Of a stretch of DNA of 58,061 bases, positions 1 through 7,138 are shown in pieces. Each line of letters opens with the position of its first letter. Positions within the stretch are counted from its first letter, which is position 1. The position numbers and the translations under genes are program-made. A model generated the notes under the pieces. The model was not told where the DNA came from. It was given only the letters and a program-made list of their open reading frames with translations, and made no database searches. The stretch spans positions 1-58,061 of the forward strand of contig NZ_SNXW01000014.1 of the NCBI RefSeq assembly GCF_004362855.1, read 5' to 3'. Source of the DNA: Aquabacterium commune (GTDB taxonomy: Bacteria; Pseudomonadota; Gammaproteobacteria; Burkholderiales; Burkholderiaceae_C).

Positions 1-34
1 CGTTCAAATCCAGTGGTGCTCAGGCTCATCTGCT

Positions 35-391
35 TCATGCTGATACTGTCTCACATTCAGGGCTGCATGCGAAGGTTTTGCAGACCTTCCCTAGGCGATG
101 AAAGTCATCAATGACGAATCGCCCAAACGCGCCTCCATTTGCTATCTCAAGTATTTTCGGGATGTCTTTTGCTTTTCTTGCTGAAAGATATACGAAAGGT
201 TCGCCGGAAATATTATCTTCGATAATTTTTCTTGTGGTTGTTGTTTTGCCCGTTCCGGATTGCCCTTCAATGACCACAGGCTTCCCTGGATTTCGTATGT
301 CTACCAGAAGTTCGTTGAAGTTTGGCGGATTCACGAATGTGAAGGGGGGGATGCCTTCGGTTCTAAAAACTTCTTCTACTGTATGTGTCAT
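35..391 (-). CDS. Truncated P-loop ATPase (N-terminal part only)
   Basis: The 118-residue product keeps the start of a P-loop NTPase: Walker A GQSGTGKT at residues 43-50 and a Walker B-like RFVIDD at 91-96, followed by FHRLG. The N-terminus (VEEVFRTEGIPPFTFV) reads like the start of ATP-binding proteins that I recall as about 370-400 residues long. Here homology-like sequence stops right after FHRLG and the last 17 or so residues look unrelated, so the gene is broken by a deletion or frameshift and lacks its sensor and C-terminal regions. It is read in the same direction as the TIR and membrane genes at 476-1419 and is separated from them by an attC site, so it sits in a separate cassette. 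The start ATG at 391 has only a weak ribosome-binding site. Function is probably lost. Confidence 0.6.
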   Translation of the reverse strand: MTHTVEEVFRTEGIPPFTFVNPPNFNELLVDIRNPGKPVVIEGQSGTGKTTTTRKIIEDNISGEPFVYLSARKAKDIPKILEIANGGAFGRFVIDDFHRLGKVCKTFACSPECETVSA

Positions 392-413
392 AGATGCTCT
401 CTGTGTTGATGAG

Positions 414-461
414 GTCTAACTACCAAGGTAAGCGGCGTCCGAGTTGAACCTAGATTTAGAC
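414..461 (-). other. Integron attC recombination site (59-base element)
   Basis: Read on the minus strand the site starts with R'' GTCTAAA (461-455), one base off the consensus RYYYAAC, and ends with R' GTTAGAC (420-414), a full match to GTTRRRY. The outer arms GTCTAA/TTAGAC are perfectly complementary. Inside them AGGT (426-429) pairs with ACCT (448-451) and CGG (433-435) with CCG (439-441), giving the imperfect hairpin expected of attC. The internal order (TCTAA, GTTCAA, GACGCCGCTT) closely follows that of class 1 cassette attC sites such as aadA1. It lies 14 bases after the TIR stop codon, exactly where a cassette carries its own attC. Confidence 0.8.
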
Positions 462-475
462 GTCACGGTAAAGTG

Positions 476-982
476 TTATGAATTAGAGTTCCGGATACGA
501 ATTGCTTCCTCAACTGCATTTGCTAGATGCTGCGAGATCCAAGCGTACTTCTCTTGACTCGTGCTCCCACCTGGGTTGTAGCACTTAACGAGCGAAGTGA
601 GCGGCTTCTTTGACGGGCCATGAGTTATGTGATCAAAGGGATTTTCGCCCATCGCCGAGGTTTGACCGAATCGATCCTTCAGGCCGTGGATGCGAATTCC
701 CACAACACCAAGACCATCGTTCCATGATTTGATGATTTCATGGTTGATCCACTTGCGTTTTGCCGTTCCGGCTCCGACGAGTACGATCGTGCAAGTCCGG
801 CCTTGCATTTGCGTTGCTATCCATCGCTTGATCTTCTCTTCTGCATAGACTCCGGCAGCAACTGATTCCCAGTCGTTGTCAGTCGCGGGCTGATTGCCTT
901 CAATTGCACCAATCTGTCTAATCGTCGATGCTCGCCAATCGTCGGGCTCGTAGTGAAAACTATAGAAGCATCTGCGTGCCAT
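476..982 (-). CDS. TIR-like (DUF1863/ThsB-type) domain protein
   Basis: A 168-residue single-domain protein with a TIR-like Rossmann fold. The first strand and loop are CFYSFHYEPDDWRAS (5-19). A second strand is TCTIVLVG (63-70), followed by the W-x3-E motif KWINHEI (W78, E82) expected around the catalytic glutamate of TIR-like NADases or cyclases. This matches the family of ThsB-like proteins that make NAD-derived signals in Thoeris antiphage defence; catalysis here is inferred. The start at 982 is chosen because GGAAGAG lies just upstream; a longer frame to 1093 would run through the upstream gene. It follows the membrane protein gene by 20 bases and precedes an attC site, so both travel as one cassette. 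Confidence 0.8.
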   Translation of the reverse strand: MARRCFYSFHYEPDDWRASTIRQIGAIEGNQPATDNDWESVAAGVYAEEKIKRWIATQMQGRTCTIVLVGAGTAKRKWINHEIIKSWNDGLGVVGIRIHGLKDRFGQTSAMGENPFDHITHGPSKKPLTSLVKCYNPGGSTSQEKYAWISQHLANAVEEAIRIRNSNS

Positions 983-1002
983 CTGCAATATCTCTTCCTT
1001 GT

Positions 1003-1419
1003 TTAGCGAACCGTGTACATGAGGACTAGCATTACGATCGCTAGCCCAGCATAGTAAATGACGAGAGTGCGGGAGAGGATTGCTCCCGCCCAAGAATTGC
1101 GTGGGTCATCACTGAATGGCCGAGTGTCCATCGAGAAATCAATGTTGGACTCATCCATTTTTCTAACGTGATCATAAAGAGCGCGAAACCTCCGCTCTTG
1201 ACTCAAGAAATAGCCATCAAGACACCAGAAGATGAGTAAAGGAAAGTACGCGATTAGGACGTAAGACTTATTGGTATCCTTTGCGGCCAAAGCAAAGAGT
1301 GCAGCGATCAATGTAATGCTCCAGCCTTTAAGAAGGAAGAGGTTGCCAGCCATCCTATTGATTGCCGTCTGAACAAACTCAAGGTGCTTATGCTTGTTAG
1401 AGAAGGCTGGTTGTTCCAT
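1003..1419 (-). CDS. Three-helix membrane protein, putative partner or effector of the TIR protein
   Basis: A 138-residue protein with three hydrophobic segments at about 30-47, 52-71 and 115-136. A charged cytoplasm-like loop (QERRFRALYDHVRK) lies between the second and third. I do not recognise a named family. It is first in the transcript and ends 20 bases before the TIR gene. Small multi-helix membrane proteins next to nucleotide-signal enzymes often act as membrane-disrupting effectors in bacterial immunity (for example the transmembrane versions of ThsA, or SLATT and S-4TM families), which suggests but does not prove that role. The start is the ATG at 1419 (MEQPAFSNKH); the frame opens further upstream into the presumed recombination site. 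Base composition is much less GC-rich than the chromosomal genes. Confidence 0.65.
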   Translation of the reverse strand: MEQPAFSNKHKHLEFVQTAINRMAGNLFLLKGWSITLIAALFALAAKDTNKSYVLIAYFPLLIFWCLDGYFLSQERRFRALYDHVRKMDESNIDFSMDTRPFSDDPRNSWAGAILSRTLVIYYAGLAIVMLVLMYTVR

Positions 1420-1454
1420 GCGATTTTCGCTTTGTATAAATATGGCGATGGTGA

Positions 1455-1501
1455 CGGCTAACGCCAAAGTTCACCGGCGCCGGAGCCCCTGAAACCAGCC
1501 G
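1455..1501 (-). other. attC-like fold at the 5' side of the TIR cassette
   Basis: On the minus strand GTTAGCC (1462-1456) resembles the cassette core site. CGGCT (1455-1459) pairs with AGCCG (1497-1501) as outer arms, TTCA (1470-1473) pairs with TGAA (1490-1493), and a palindromic CCGGCGCCGG lies in the middle. The R'' side is degenerate, so this could be a decayed attC or an attI site. It sits about 35 bases upstream of the first cassette gene, the expected position of a cassette 5' boundary. Confidence 0.5.
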
Positions 1502-1643
1502 CATCGCCAGCCCCCCGGCCCACCGGCATCTCAACGCGCCCCGCCGCACAAGCATCCCGCCCCGGCAGCCGCGCGCTCCGCTCCAGCACCCAAGCACACG
1601 CTCCCATACCCCGCCCCCAAGTGTTTGTATTTGTATCGTCCGC

Positions 1644-1672
1644 ACTATAACGAGTGCCGTTGACACTTCCAA
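1644..1672 (-). promoter_or_regulatory. Sigma70-like promoter reading into the TIR cassette
   Basis: On the minus strand TTGGAA (1672-1667) is followed after exactly 17 bases by TATAGT (1649-1644). Transcription would start near 1637 and run about 220 bases to the membrane-protein gene, across the attC-like fold. The position is like that of a cassette promoter (Pc) in an integron. Confidence 0.5.
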
Positions 1673-1710
1673 GTCGCGCACGGGCGCTCTCGCGTCAGCC
1701 AGTTCGCCCG

Positions 1711-2355
1711 GCGCGCAAGCTTCAAAGCGCCGTGCGCAAGCCTTTGAGCCCCGAGCGCAAGCCCAAAAGCCTGGCGCGCAAAGCCCTGCAGCTCGGGGCG
1801 CAAGGCTTTTGGCTTGGCGCGTGAAGTGCAGCAACTCGGCGCGCGAAGCTTTCAGCTCGGCGTGCAAGGTTCAAAGGCTTGCGCGCAAAGCTCGGAGGGC
1901 GGCGCGCAAGCTCAATGTCTTTGCGCGCGAAGTGCCTGAACTCGGCGTGCCGAGCAAAAAACCTTGCGCGCCGAGCCAAACGCTTTGCGGGCCGCCACGT
2001 TTGCTTCGGCCGCCGCAATCTGCAGTCGGGCGCAGCGTCGCAGAGCTTTGCGCGCAAGCCACGCCGGGTCGCGCACCGCTCGCGGGCATCCAGGCGCCGC
2101 TGGTTTTGAGCGGGCTGTCAGCAAGCAAGCTTGGTGTGTCGCCCGCGGCCAGTCGTGCGCAAGGCCTTTCGAGTGGCGCGCCGCTCTCAAATGCCCGGGC
2201 GTTCACGGCGCAAGGTGTCGTGCGCGAGGCGTTGGGTGCGGCACGCCGAGCACATCGGGGCAGCGGTCGCCCAAACTGGGTTGCGTGCGAGCTGGTTGAA
2301 CCCGGCGTGCCGCTCACAACGGGCGACGGCCCGCTCCAACAAGGCGGCGCGCGGC
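1711..2355. repeat. Degenerate tandem array, 21-bp period, about 31 units
   Basis: Successive GCGCAAG-like landmarks recur at 1715, 1736, 1757, 1778, 1800, 1821, 1843, 1864, 1885, 1906, 1927, 1949, 1970, 1991 and onward, at steps of 21 or 22 bases and rarely 20. The unit is roughly GCGCAAGCTTNNAGCTCGG. Copies near 1715-1990 are the clearest; those after 2060 are more diverged but keep the step to about 2351. Because 21 is a multiple of three, the array produces long open frames on both strands with a seven-residue repeat. The 22-base steps break any single frame, so none of these is a convincing gene. The rest of the gene-free stretch 1420-2355 holds only the attC-like fold, the promoter and C-rich spacer. 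Confidence 0.75.
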
Positions 2356-2574
2356 TCAGCCTTCGTGAGGGCTGTCGCTGCGGCGGCCGAAGTAGTAGCC
2401 AATCACGATGCCGATCACGCCCGAGTAGAGGGTGGAGAAGGTCTTGAGGTGCTCGGTGAAGGGTTCGGGCGGGTAGCCGCCCAGCACCGGCGTGAGGGCG
2501 ACGATGGCGGTGACGGCCAGGAACACCGCCACGATCAGGATGCTGAGGATGGCCTGGAGGGTGCTGACCTTCAT
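2356..2574 (-). CDS. Small inner-membrane protein, 72 aa
   Basis: The product (starting MKVSTLQAILSILIVAVF) has two predicted transmembrane helices, about 5-28 and 44-62, and a short charged tail GRRSDSPHEG. Its ATG overlaps the TGA of the upstream lipoprotein gene in an ATGA junction, so the two are translationally coupled and probably act in the envelope together. The family is not recognised. The stop codon abuts the end of the 21-bp repeat array. Confidence 0.65.
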   Translation of the reverse strand: MKVSTLQAILSILIVAVFLAVTAIVALTPVLGGYPPEPFTEHLKTFSTLYSGVIGIVIGYYFGRRSDSPHEG

Positions 2575-3263
2575 TTGCGCGCCTTCTTTCGGTTCGATTG
2601 CACTTGGATGAACGCCCACAGCTGGCCCTTGATGCGCTCGAAGGAGGTGCGGCCCAGTTCGGGGTTGGCGGGTGCCCAGTCGTAGTTGGCGTTGGGGCGC
2701 TCGCGCACTTCGGTCTCGATGCTGTAGCTGCTGAGGCTGCTGGAACGGAACGCCTGCTTGACGGTGATGACGTGGCGCACCTCGGTGTCGTAGCGTTTTT
2801 TCCACCACAGGAAGCCGGCCTCGCGGCCCTGGATGCGTTGCCAGTCGGTGGTGATTTGCCCCTCGTTCGACGATGCGATGCCCCAGCTGCGTTCATCGCC
2901 GTCTGCGGTGCGGTCGGCGGGTGCCGCAGCCGCGCCTTCGGGCGCCAGCGAGGTCCGCGATGTGCCGGACCTGGGCATCGCCGTCAGGAAGTGCCGCGGT
3001 GGCGCCAAGGCCGACACGATGGCGGCGTGCAGTTCGCTGGGGCTCAGTTCGAAGTTGTCCAGGGTGGGCGAACCTTCCAATCGGCTGAGCAAGCGGCCCC
3101 TGGTGAATTCGCTGAACATGCTGGCCTTGCGGTCGTTGTCTCTGATGCCCAGTCCGTCGCGCTCGTAGTCCCAATGCAGGTGCTCTGGCCTGGCCGGGCC
3201 ATCGACCGTGGCGCAGGCCCCCAGCGCCAGCGCCATCGCCAAACACAGGGCCCGCGTCACCAC
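2571..3263 (-). CDS. Putative lipoprotein of unknown function
   Basis: A signal sequence TRALCLAMALALGAC ends in a lipobox (LGAC), so the mature protein should be lipid-anchored. The remaining 215 or so residues show no family I recognise; they include KKRYDTEVRHVITVKQ and a basic C-terminus SNRKKARK. The chosen start is the GTG at 3263, which gives a normal 16-residue signal peptide. An ATG at 3314 or a TTG at 3347 would add an unusually long n-region. The TGA overlaps the ATG of the 72-residue membrane protein. With the small reading frames upstream and the secreted protein at 3742 it forms a same-strand envelope operon. Confidence 0.6.
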   Translation of the reverse strand: MVTRALCLAMALALGACATVDGPARPEHLHWDYERDGLGIRDNDRKASMFSEFTRGRLLSRLEGSPTLDNFELSPSELHAAIVSALAPPRHFLTAMPRSGTSRTSLAPEGAAAAPADRTADGDERSWGIASSNEGQITTDWQRIQGREAGFLWWKKRYDTEVRHVITVKQAFRSSSLSSYSIETEVRERPNANYDWAPANPELGRTSFERIKGQLWAFIQVQSNRKKARK

Positions 3264-3300
3264 CCCGGCGGCCCGCCCCTGAAGTGGCACGCCGCGCCGC

Positions 3301-3402
3301 TCACCCGCGCCCATGGGCTTGCACGCGCCGTTGGAGGTGGCAGTCAAATCCGTCGCGCAGCGTGCGGAACAAGGACTTGTTGATCGACGACCTGAGCAAC
3401 AT
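3301..3402 (-). CDS. Possible 33-residue small protein
   Basis: The ATG at 3402 is preceded by AAGGAG with 7-base spacing, the best ribosome-binding site in this operon. The frame encodes 33 residues, starting MLLRSSINKS, and is rich in Arg and His. It lies in the leader of the lipoprotein gene and could be a genuine small protein or a translated leader. No homology is known to me. Confidence 0.35.
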   Translation of the reverse strand: MLLRSSINKSLFRTLRDGFDCHLQRRVQAHGRG

Positions 3403-3468
3403 GAAAACGCTCCTTCGGGTGGTGAAGCCCCGGGTATCGGCTTTGCGTGTGACGTGGCTGTGAACGCC

Positions 3469-3722
3469 TCAGCGCTCGAGCCGCACCGTCTGGCCGGAGG
3501 TCAGCGTCAGGTCGTGTCCGGCCGAGATGCAGTTGCTGAAAGACTCGGCGCGCGCAGCCGCGTCTGGCTGCCATCGCGCCTGGCCACCACGGCTGTCGTC
3601 TCCGATCAGGCTTTCGTGGGGGAGACAGGTGAGCCGCTCACCGCGGTGATGACCCCGGCCAGGGCGGTGAGCACGCCGGGCAGCGTTTGCCACCAGCGGG
3701 TGGTGTGGGGGGTGTCAGGCAT
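3469..3722 (-). pseudogene. Small membrane-protein gene, apparently frameshifted
   Basis: From an ATG at 3722 the frame encodes 38 residues including WWQTLPGVLTALAGVITAV, a typical N-terminal membrane helix, and stops at 3606. A second frame over 3469-3693 continues with residues that look coding (ending SAGHDLTLTSGQTVRLER) but lacks a start of its own. The simplest reading is one protein of about 80 residues split by a frameshift near 3620-3640. A sequencing error is possible. Function is unknown. Confidence 0.4.
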
Positions 3723-3741
3723 GGGGGCTCCCTGGGGGCCT

Positions 3742-4590
3742 TCAGCCTTCACACACCGAACGTTCCGCCTTGGCGGTGGTGTAGGTCTTGAAGTCCGCCT
3801 CGCCCGGTGCCTTGTGCTTGAAGCTGAACCACACGCTGTAAATGCCGTGGCCGGGGTAGTTCAGGTCCACCAGGAAGCGGTCGATGTCGCCTGGGCCGTA
3901 CTTGAAGTCTTGCGTGTCCAGCAGCTTGCTGCCCTTGGCCTGGGTCAGGTTGACCTCGTACTTGTAGGTCACCAGCGGTGCACCCGAACGCCGCGGCGTC
4001 ATTTCCGGGCACGCCTTGTGGTCCCAGTTCAAGGTGATGTCGGAGACGAGGACGATGCCCTGGCCCTGGTTGCCGATCATCACGCTGGCGCCGCTGTACC
4101 TGGCCACCGAGAACTCCACCAGCAGGTCGGACGCCTTGAGCGTGGTCACGGCCTTGGTCATGGCGGTTTTGACGGTGCGGTCGGTGTGCTGGTTGACCTC
4201 GGAGGTGGTTTTCAGCGTCATGGCCTTGGAGCACTCGCTCATGCTGCCGCTGAACCAGCGCTTTTCCAGGCGCTTGACGAGGGCGCTCTCGGAGTTGCGG
4301 TCCAGCACCACGGCGCCGCTGGCTTTGCCGGCCAGGGTGCTGCCGCTGGCCTTGACGGCGGTGCCACTCTTCTTGCCCTCGACCTGCGACATCTCATCGA
4401 CGATGCTGTCTTTGTTGCCACCGCTGGCTTCGACGCAGGAGATGTAGTCGGCCATCTTCTGCGTCACGCAGCGTTCGGCGTAGGGCTGGCTGCCGGCGGG
4501 GCAGTCCAGCGCGAAGGCGGTGTGGGAGGCGGTGGCCAGTGACAAGGCAGCCAGCAGCGGGGCGGGCAGGGCGGTGCGGAGGGGCTTCAT
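3742..4590 (-). CDS. Secreted (periplasmic) protein of unknown function
   Basis: A 282-residue product with a clear Sec signal peptide (MKPLRTALPAPLLAALSLA, cleavage predicted after AFA). Mature cysteines in LDCPAGSQPYAERC, YISCVEA and SECSKAM could form disulphides. The middle is a helical Ser/Thr/Lys-rich region; the C-terminal part is beta-rich (YKYEVNLTQ, YSVWFSFKHK). I recognise no family. The ATG at 4590 is preferred over an upstream ATG at 4626 because the latter would precede the signal peptide by 12 residues. It is the first gene of a minus-strand group running to 2356, 60 bases downstream of a diguanylate cyclase gene. Confidence 0.65.
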   Translation of the reverse strand: MKPLRTALPAPLLAALSLATASHTAFALDCPAGSQPYAERCVTQKMADYISCVEASGGNKDSIVDEMSQVEGKKSGTAVKASGSTLAGKASGAVVLDRNSESALVKRLEKRWFSGSMSECSKAMTLKTTSEVNQHTDRTVKTAMTKAVTTLKASDLLVEFSVARYSGASVMIGNQGQGIVLVSDITLNWDHKACPEMTPRRSGAPLVTYKYEVNLTQAKGSKLLDTQDFKYGPGDIDRFLVDLNYPGHGIYSVWFSFKHKAPGEADFKTYTTAKAERSVCEG

Positions 4591-4650
4591 GGGGGCTCTC
4601 TGAGGGCTGGTGATGGAACCGGCCACCTTACCGAGCCCCCCAGGTCCCGT

Positions 4651-5847
4651 CTATCCCACGTCCGTCACTGGGCTGGGCGGCGCCATCACGTTGCGTCCGC
4701 GGCCTTCGTGCTTGGCCTGGTAGAGCGCGCGGTCGGCGCGTTCCAGGGTGCGGTGCATGGGCGCGCCGGGTTCGTGCTGGGCCACGCCGGCCGAGAACGC
4801 CACGCGCAGCGTGGGCGCGGCGGTGCTGATTTGCGAGCGCGCCAAGGCGTCGCGCAGGCGCTGCAGGGCGATGTCGGCCTTGCGCGGGCTGGTGTTGGGC
4901 AGCACGAAGAGGAACTCTTCGCCGCCCCAGCGGCCCACGGTGTCGGAGTCGCGCAGCACCATGGTGGCGCCGGCCGAGAAGGCCACCAGGGCCTCGTCGC
5001 CCACGCGGTGGCCGTGCTGGTCGTTGATGCGCTTGAAGTGGTCGAGGTCCACCAGCACCACGGTGAAGCGCTCGCCATAGCGTTCGAAGCGGCGCACGCA
5101 GTCCTGCATCTTGTCCTGCATGTGGCGGCGGTTGTAGAGGCCGGTCAGCGCGTCGCGGCTGGCCAGGGCCTGCACTTTCTCCAGCGTGCTGCGCAGTTCG
5201 CGGCGCTGCTGCGACAGCCGGTTGCGCCAGGCCGAGATCTGGTAAGCCGCCAGCACCAGCGGGGGCAGGGTGCCCAGCAGCAGCTCGAAGCGCAGCAGCT
5301 CCAGCGTGGGCGGGTAGAACTCGGGGTCGATGTGCGAAAGCACTCCCATGCACACACCCAGCATCGCCATGGCCAGCACGCCGGTGAACACCGACTGGCG
5401 CGGCTGGTGGGTGTACATGCCGAACACCATCACCAGCGCGATGAGCACAAGCACCAGGCCGCGGTCGTGCGGGCCGATGGCGGTGTACGCGAAGGCGATG
5501 GCCAGCAGCGAGAAGCTCTGCTGCGGGATCATCAGGTTGGGGTCGCGCAGTCGGCGGGTTTTGCCAAAGCGCACCAGCACATAAAACAGCGCATAGGTGG
5601 GCAGGGCGGTGGCCAGCAGCAGGCGCGGCGCGAAGCTGCGCATCAGGCCCATCTCGGCGGCGTAGAAGGCCGCGCTGCAGCAGATGGCGTACATGATGGC
5701 GCACAGCAGGATGACGCCGGTGCGTGCGCGGGTGGCGCGGTCGGGCCCGAAGATGAACTTCACCAGGCGCCCCATGGCGTCGATGATGGGGTCGGGGGCG
5801 TTGCTCTGTCCGGCGGCGTCGGGCAGGGTGTCCACGGTGGCGTTCAT
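4651..5847 (-). CDS. Membrane diguanylate cyclase (GGDEF), second of a tandem pair
   Basis: A 398-residue protein that should make the second messenger c-di-GMP from two GTP. The N-terminal half holds about six hydrophobic segments (43-205) forming a MASE-like membrane sensor. A short coiled linker (SQQRRELRSTLEKVQALASRD) leads to the GGDEF domain with active-site GGEEF at 308-312. The product-inhibition I-site RxxD is present (R299, D302) exactly five residues before GGEEF. Its ATG overlaps the TGA of the upstream paralogue (5844) in an ATGA junction, so the two cyclases are translationally coupled. No EAL domain is present. Confidence 0.9.
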   Translation of the reverse strand: MNATVDTLPDAAGQSNAPDPIIDAMGRLVKFIFGPDRATRARTGVILLCAIMYAICCSAAFYAAEMGLMRSFAPRLLLATALPTYALFYVLVRFGKTRRLRDPNLMIPQQSFSLLAIAFAYTAIGPHDRGLVLVLIALVMVFGMYTHQPRQSVFTGVLAMAMLGVCMGVLSHIDPEFYPPTLELLRFELLLGTLPPLVLAAYQISAWRNRLSQQRRELRSTLEKVQALASRDALTGLYNRRHMQDKMQDCVRRFERYGERFTVVLVDLDHFKRINDQHGHRVGDEALVAFSAGATMVLRDSDTVGRWGGEEFLFVLPNTSPRKADIALQRLRDALARSQISTAAPTLRVAFSAGVAQHEPGAPMHRTLERADRALYQAKHEGRGRNVMAPPSPVTDVG

Positions 5848-7034
5848 GGGGTGCTGCCCTCCAAGACGTGCGGCGGGGCCAGGAGGGGCGCCAGGTCAGG
5901 CGCGGCCGGTGGCACTTCTTCGGGGTCGGCGCATTCGCTGCGGTTGCGGCCTTTGCGCTTGGCCTCGTAGAGGGCGCGGTCGGCGCGGTCCACCAACTGT
6001 TCCAGGGTGTCGCCCGGGTGGGCCTGGGCAATGCCGGCCGAGAAGGTGGCGCGCAGGCCCGGGTGGCCGGCGTAAGCCAGGCGCTCGGTGCCGGCGCGCA
6101 GGCGCTCGATGGCCGATTTGGCATCGTGCTGCGCCACCTGGGGCAGCAGCACGAGGAACTCTTCGCCGCCCCAGCGGGCCACCTTGTCCACCTGGCGCAG
6201 CACGCCTTGGGCGTGGGCTGCGAAGCCGCAGAGCACGGCATCGCCTGCGGCGTGGCCGGCGTGGTCGTTGATGTGCTTGAAGTGGTCGAGGTCGAGCAGG
6301 GCCACGCTGAGTGCGCTGCCGTTGCGGTCCATCAGCTTGAGTTCGGCCTCGGCCACGTCGGTCATGGTGCGGCGGTTGAGCAGGCCAGTGAGGGTGTCTT
6401 GCGTGGCCATGTGCTGCAGGGTGTCGAGTGCCCGCGACAGCTCGCGCGCCTGGCTGCCAATGCGCATGCGGATGTCGGTGACCCACTTGGCCACCAGCGA
6501 CAGGATCAGCAGCGTCGAGCCACCGATCACGAAGTGCATCAGCCCGGTGGAGGCCGGGTAACTGACCGGGTCATGCCAGCTCAACCAGATCACCGCGCCC
6601 AGCAGCATCGCCACCGAGGCCAGGCCCAGCGAGAGCATTTGCGTGGGCCGCAGGCGGAACATGCACATCACCAGGGCTTCGGCCACCAGGATGAGCACGC
6701 TGGCGCGGTGTTCGCCCAGCTGCGTGTAGGCCAGGATGCACAGCCCGATGGAGACCAGCGCGTGCGGCATGGTGAGCACCGGGTCGGGCAGGCGTTGCGT
6801 CCAGCCGCTGCGCACCAGCGCGAACACGCTCAGGTAGGTCACCACGCTGGCCCAGGTCAGGGCGGCGGCGAAAGGCGGGTGCATCAACCCCAGGTGCACC
6901 GAGTGCCAGAAGATGCCCAGGTTGACGATGTAGAGCTGCGACGAAGCCAGCACGAAGATGACGTGCCTTCGCATGGGCGCGTGCGTCCCCAGCAGCCATC
7001 GGGCGGGGGTTTGGAGCCAGGGGGGGAGGTTCAT
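5844..7034 (-). CDS. Membrane diguanylate cyclase (GGDEF), first of a tandem pair
   Basis: A 396-residue paralogue of the next gene with the same plan: a membrane region of about six helices (25-185), a linker (SQARELSRALDTLQHMATQD), and a GGDEF domain with GGEEF at 289-293 and I-site R280/D283. It should synthesise c-di-GMP at the inner membrane in response to an unknown signal sensed by the membrane part. The two membrane parts differ more than the catalytic domains, so the pair probably reads different inputs into the same output. The C-terminus has a Pro-rich tail of about 25 residues. It overlaps the downstream gene by four bases. Confidence 0.9.
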   Translation of the reverse strand: MNLPPWLQTPARWLLGTHAPMRRHVIFVLASSQLYIVNLGIFWHSVHLGLMHPPFAAALTWASVVTYLSVFALVRSGWTQRLPDPVLTMPHALVSIGLCILAYTQLGEHRASVLILVAEALVMCMFRLRPTQMLSLGLASVAMLLGAVIWLSWHDPVSYPASTGLMHFVIGGSTLLILSLVAKWVTDIRMRIGSQARELSRALDTLQHMATQDTLTGLLNRRTMTDVAEAELKLMDRNGSALSVALLDLDHFKHINDHAGHAAGDAVLCGFAAHAQGVLRQVDKVARWGGEEFLVLLPQVAQHDAKSAIERLRAGTERLAYAGHPGLRATFSAGIAQAHPGDTLEQLVDRADRALYEAKRKGRNRSECADPEEVPPAAPDLAPLLAPPHVLEGSTP

Positions 7035-7138
7035 CGTCGGATGGCGTGTGTGTCACCCCATATCGGCCGGAACCGGCCAGGGCTTGACTCGGTGCGCGGG
7101 CGCTTGTGCGACATCCACCCTGAAACCCAGGGTCAACC

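Noticed and set aside
1..34. Another attC or a tRNA fragment at the left edge (GTTCAAATCC)
   Set aside because: Only part of any such element would be inside the window; not enough to call.
1711..2355. CRISPR array
   Set aside because: Units are 21 bases without distinct repeat and unique spacer parts, and no cas gene is near.
1722..2447. Several open frames of 70-210 codons on both strands
   Set aside because: They arise from the 21-base period and high GC; 22-base steps shift the frame, and no ribosome-binding sites or homology support them.
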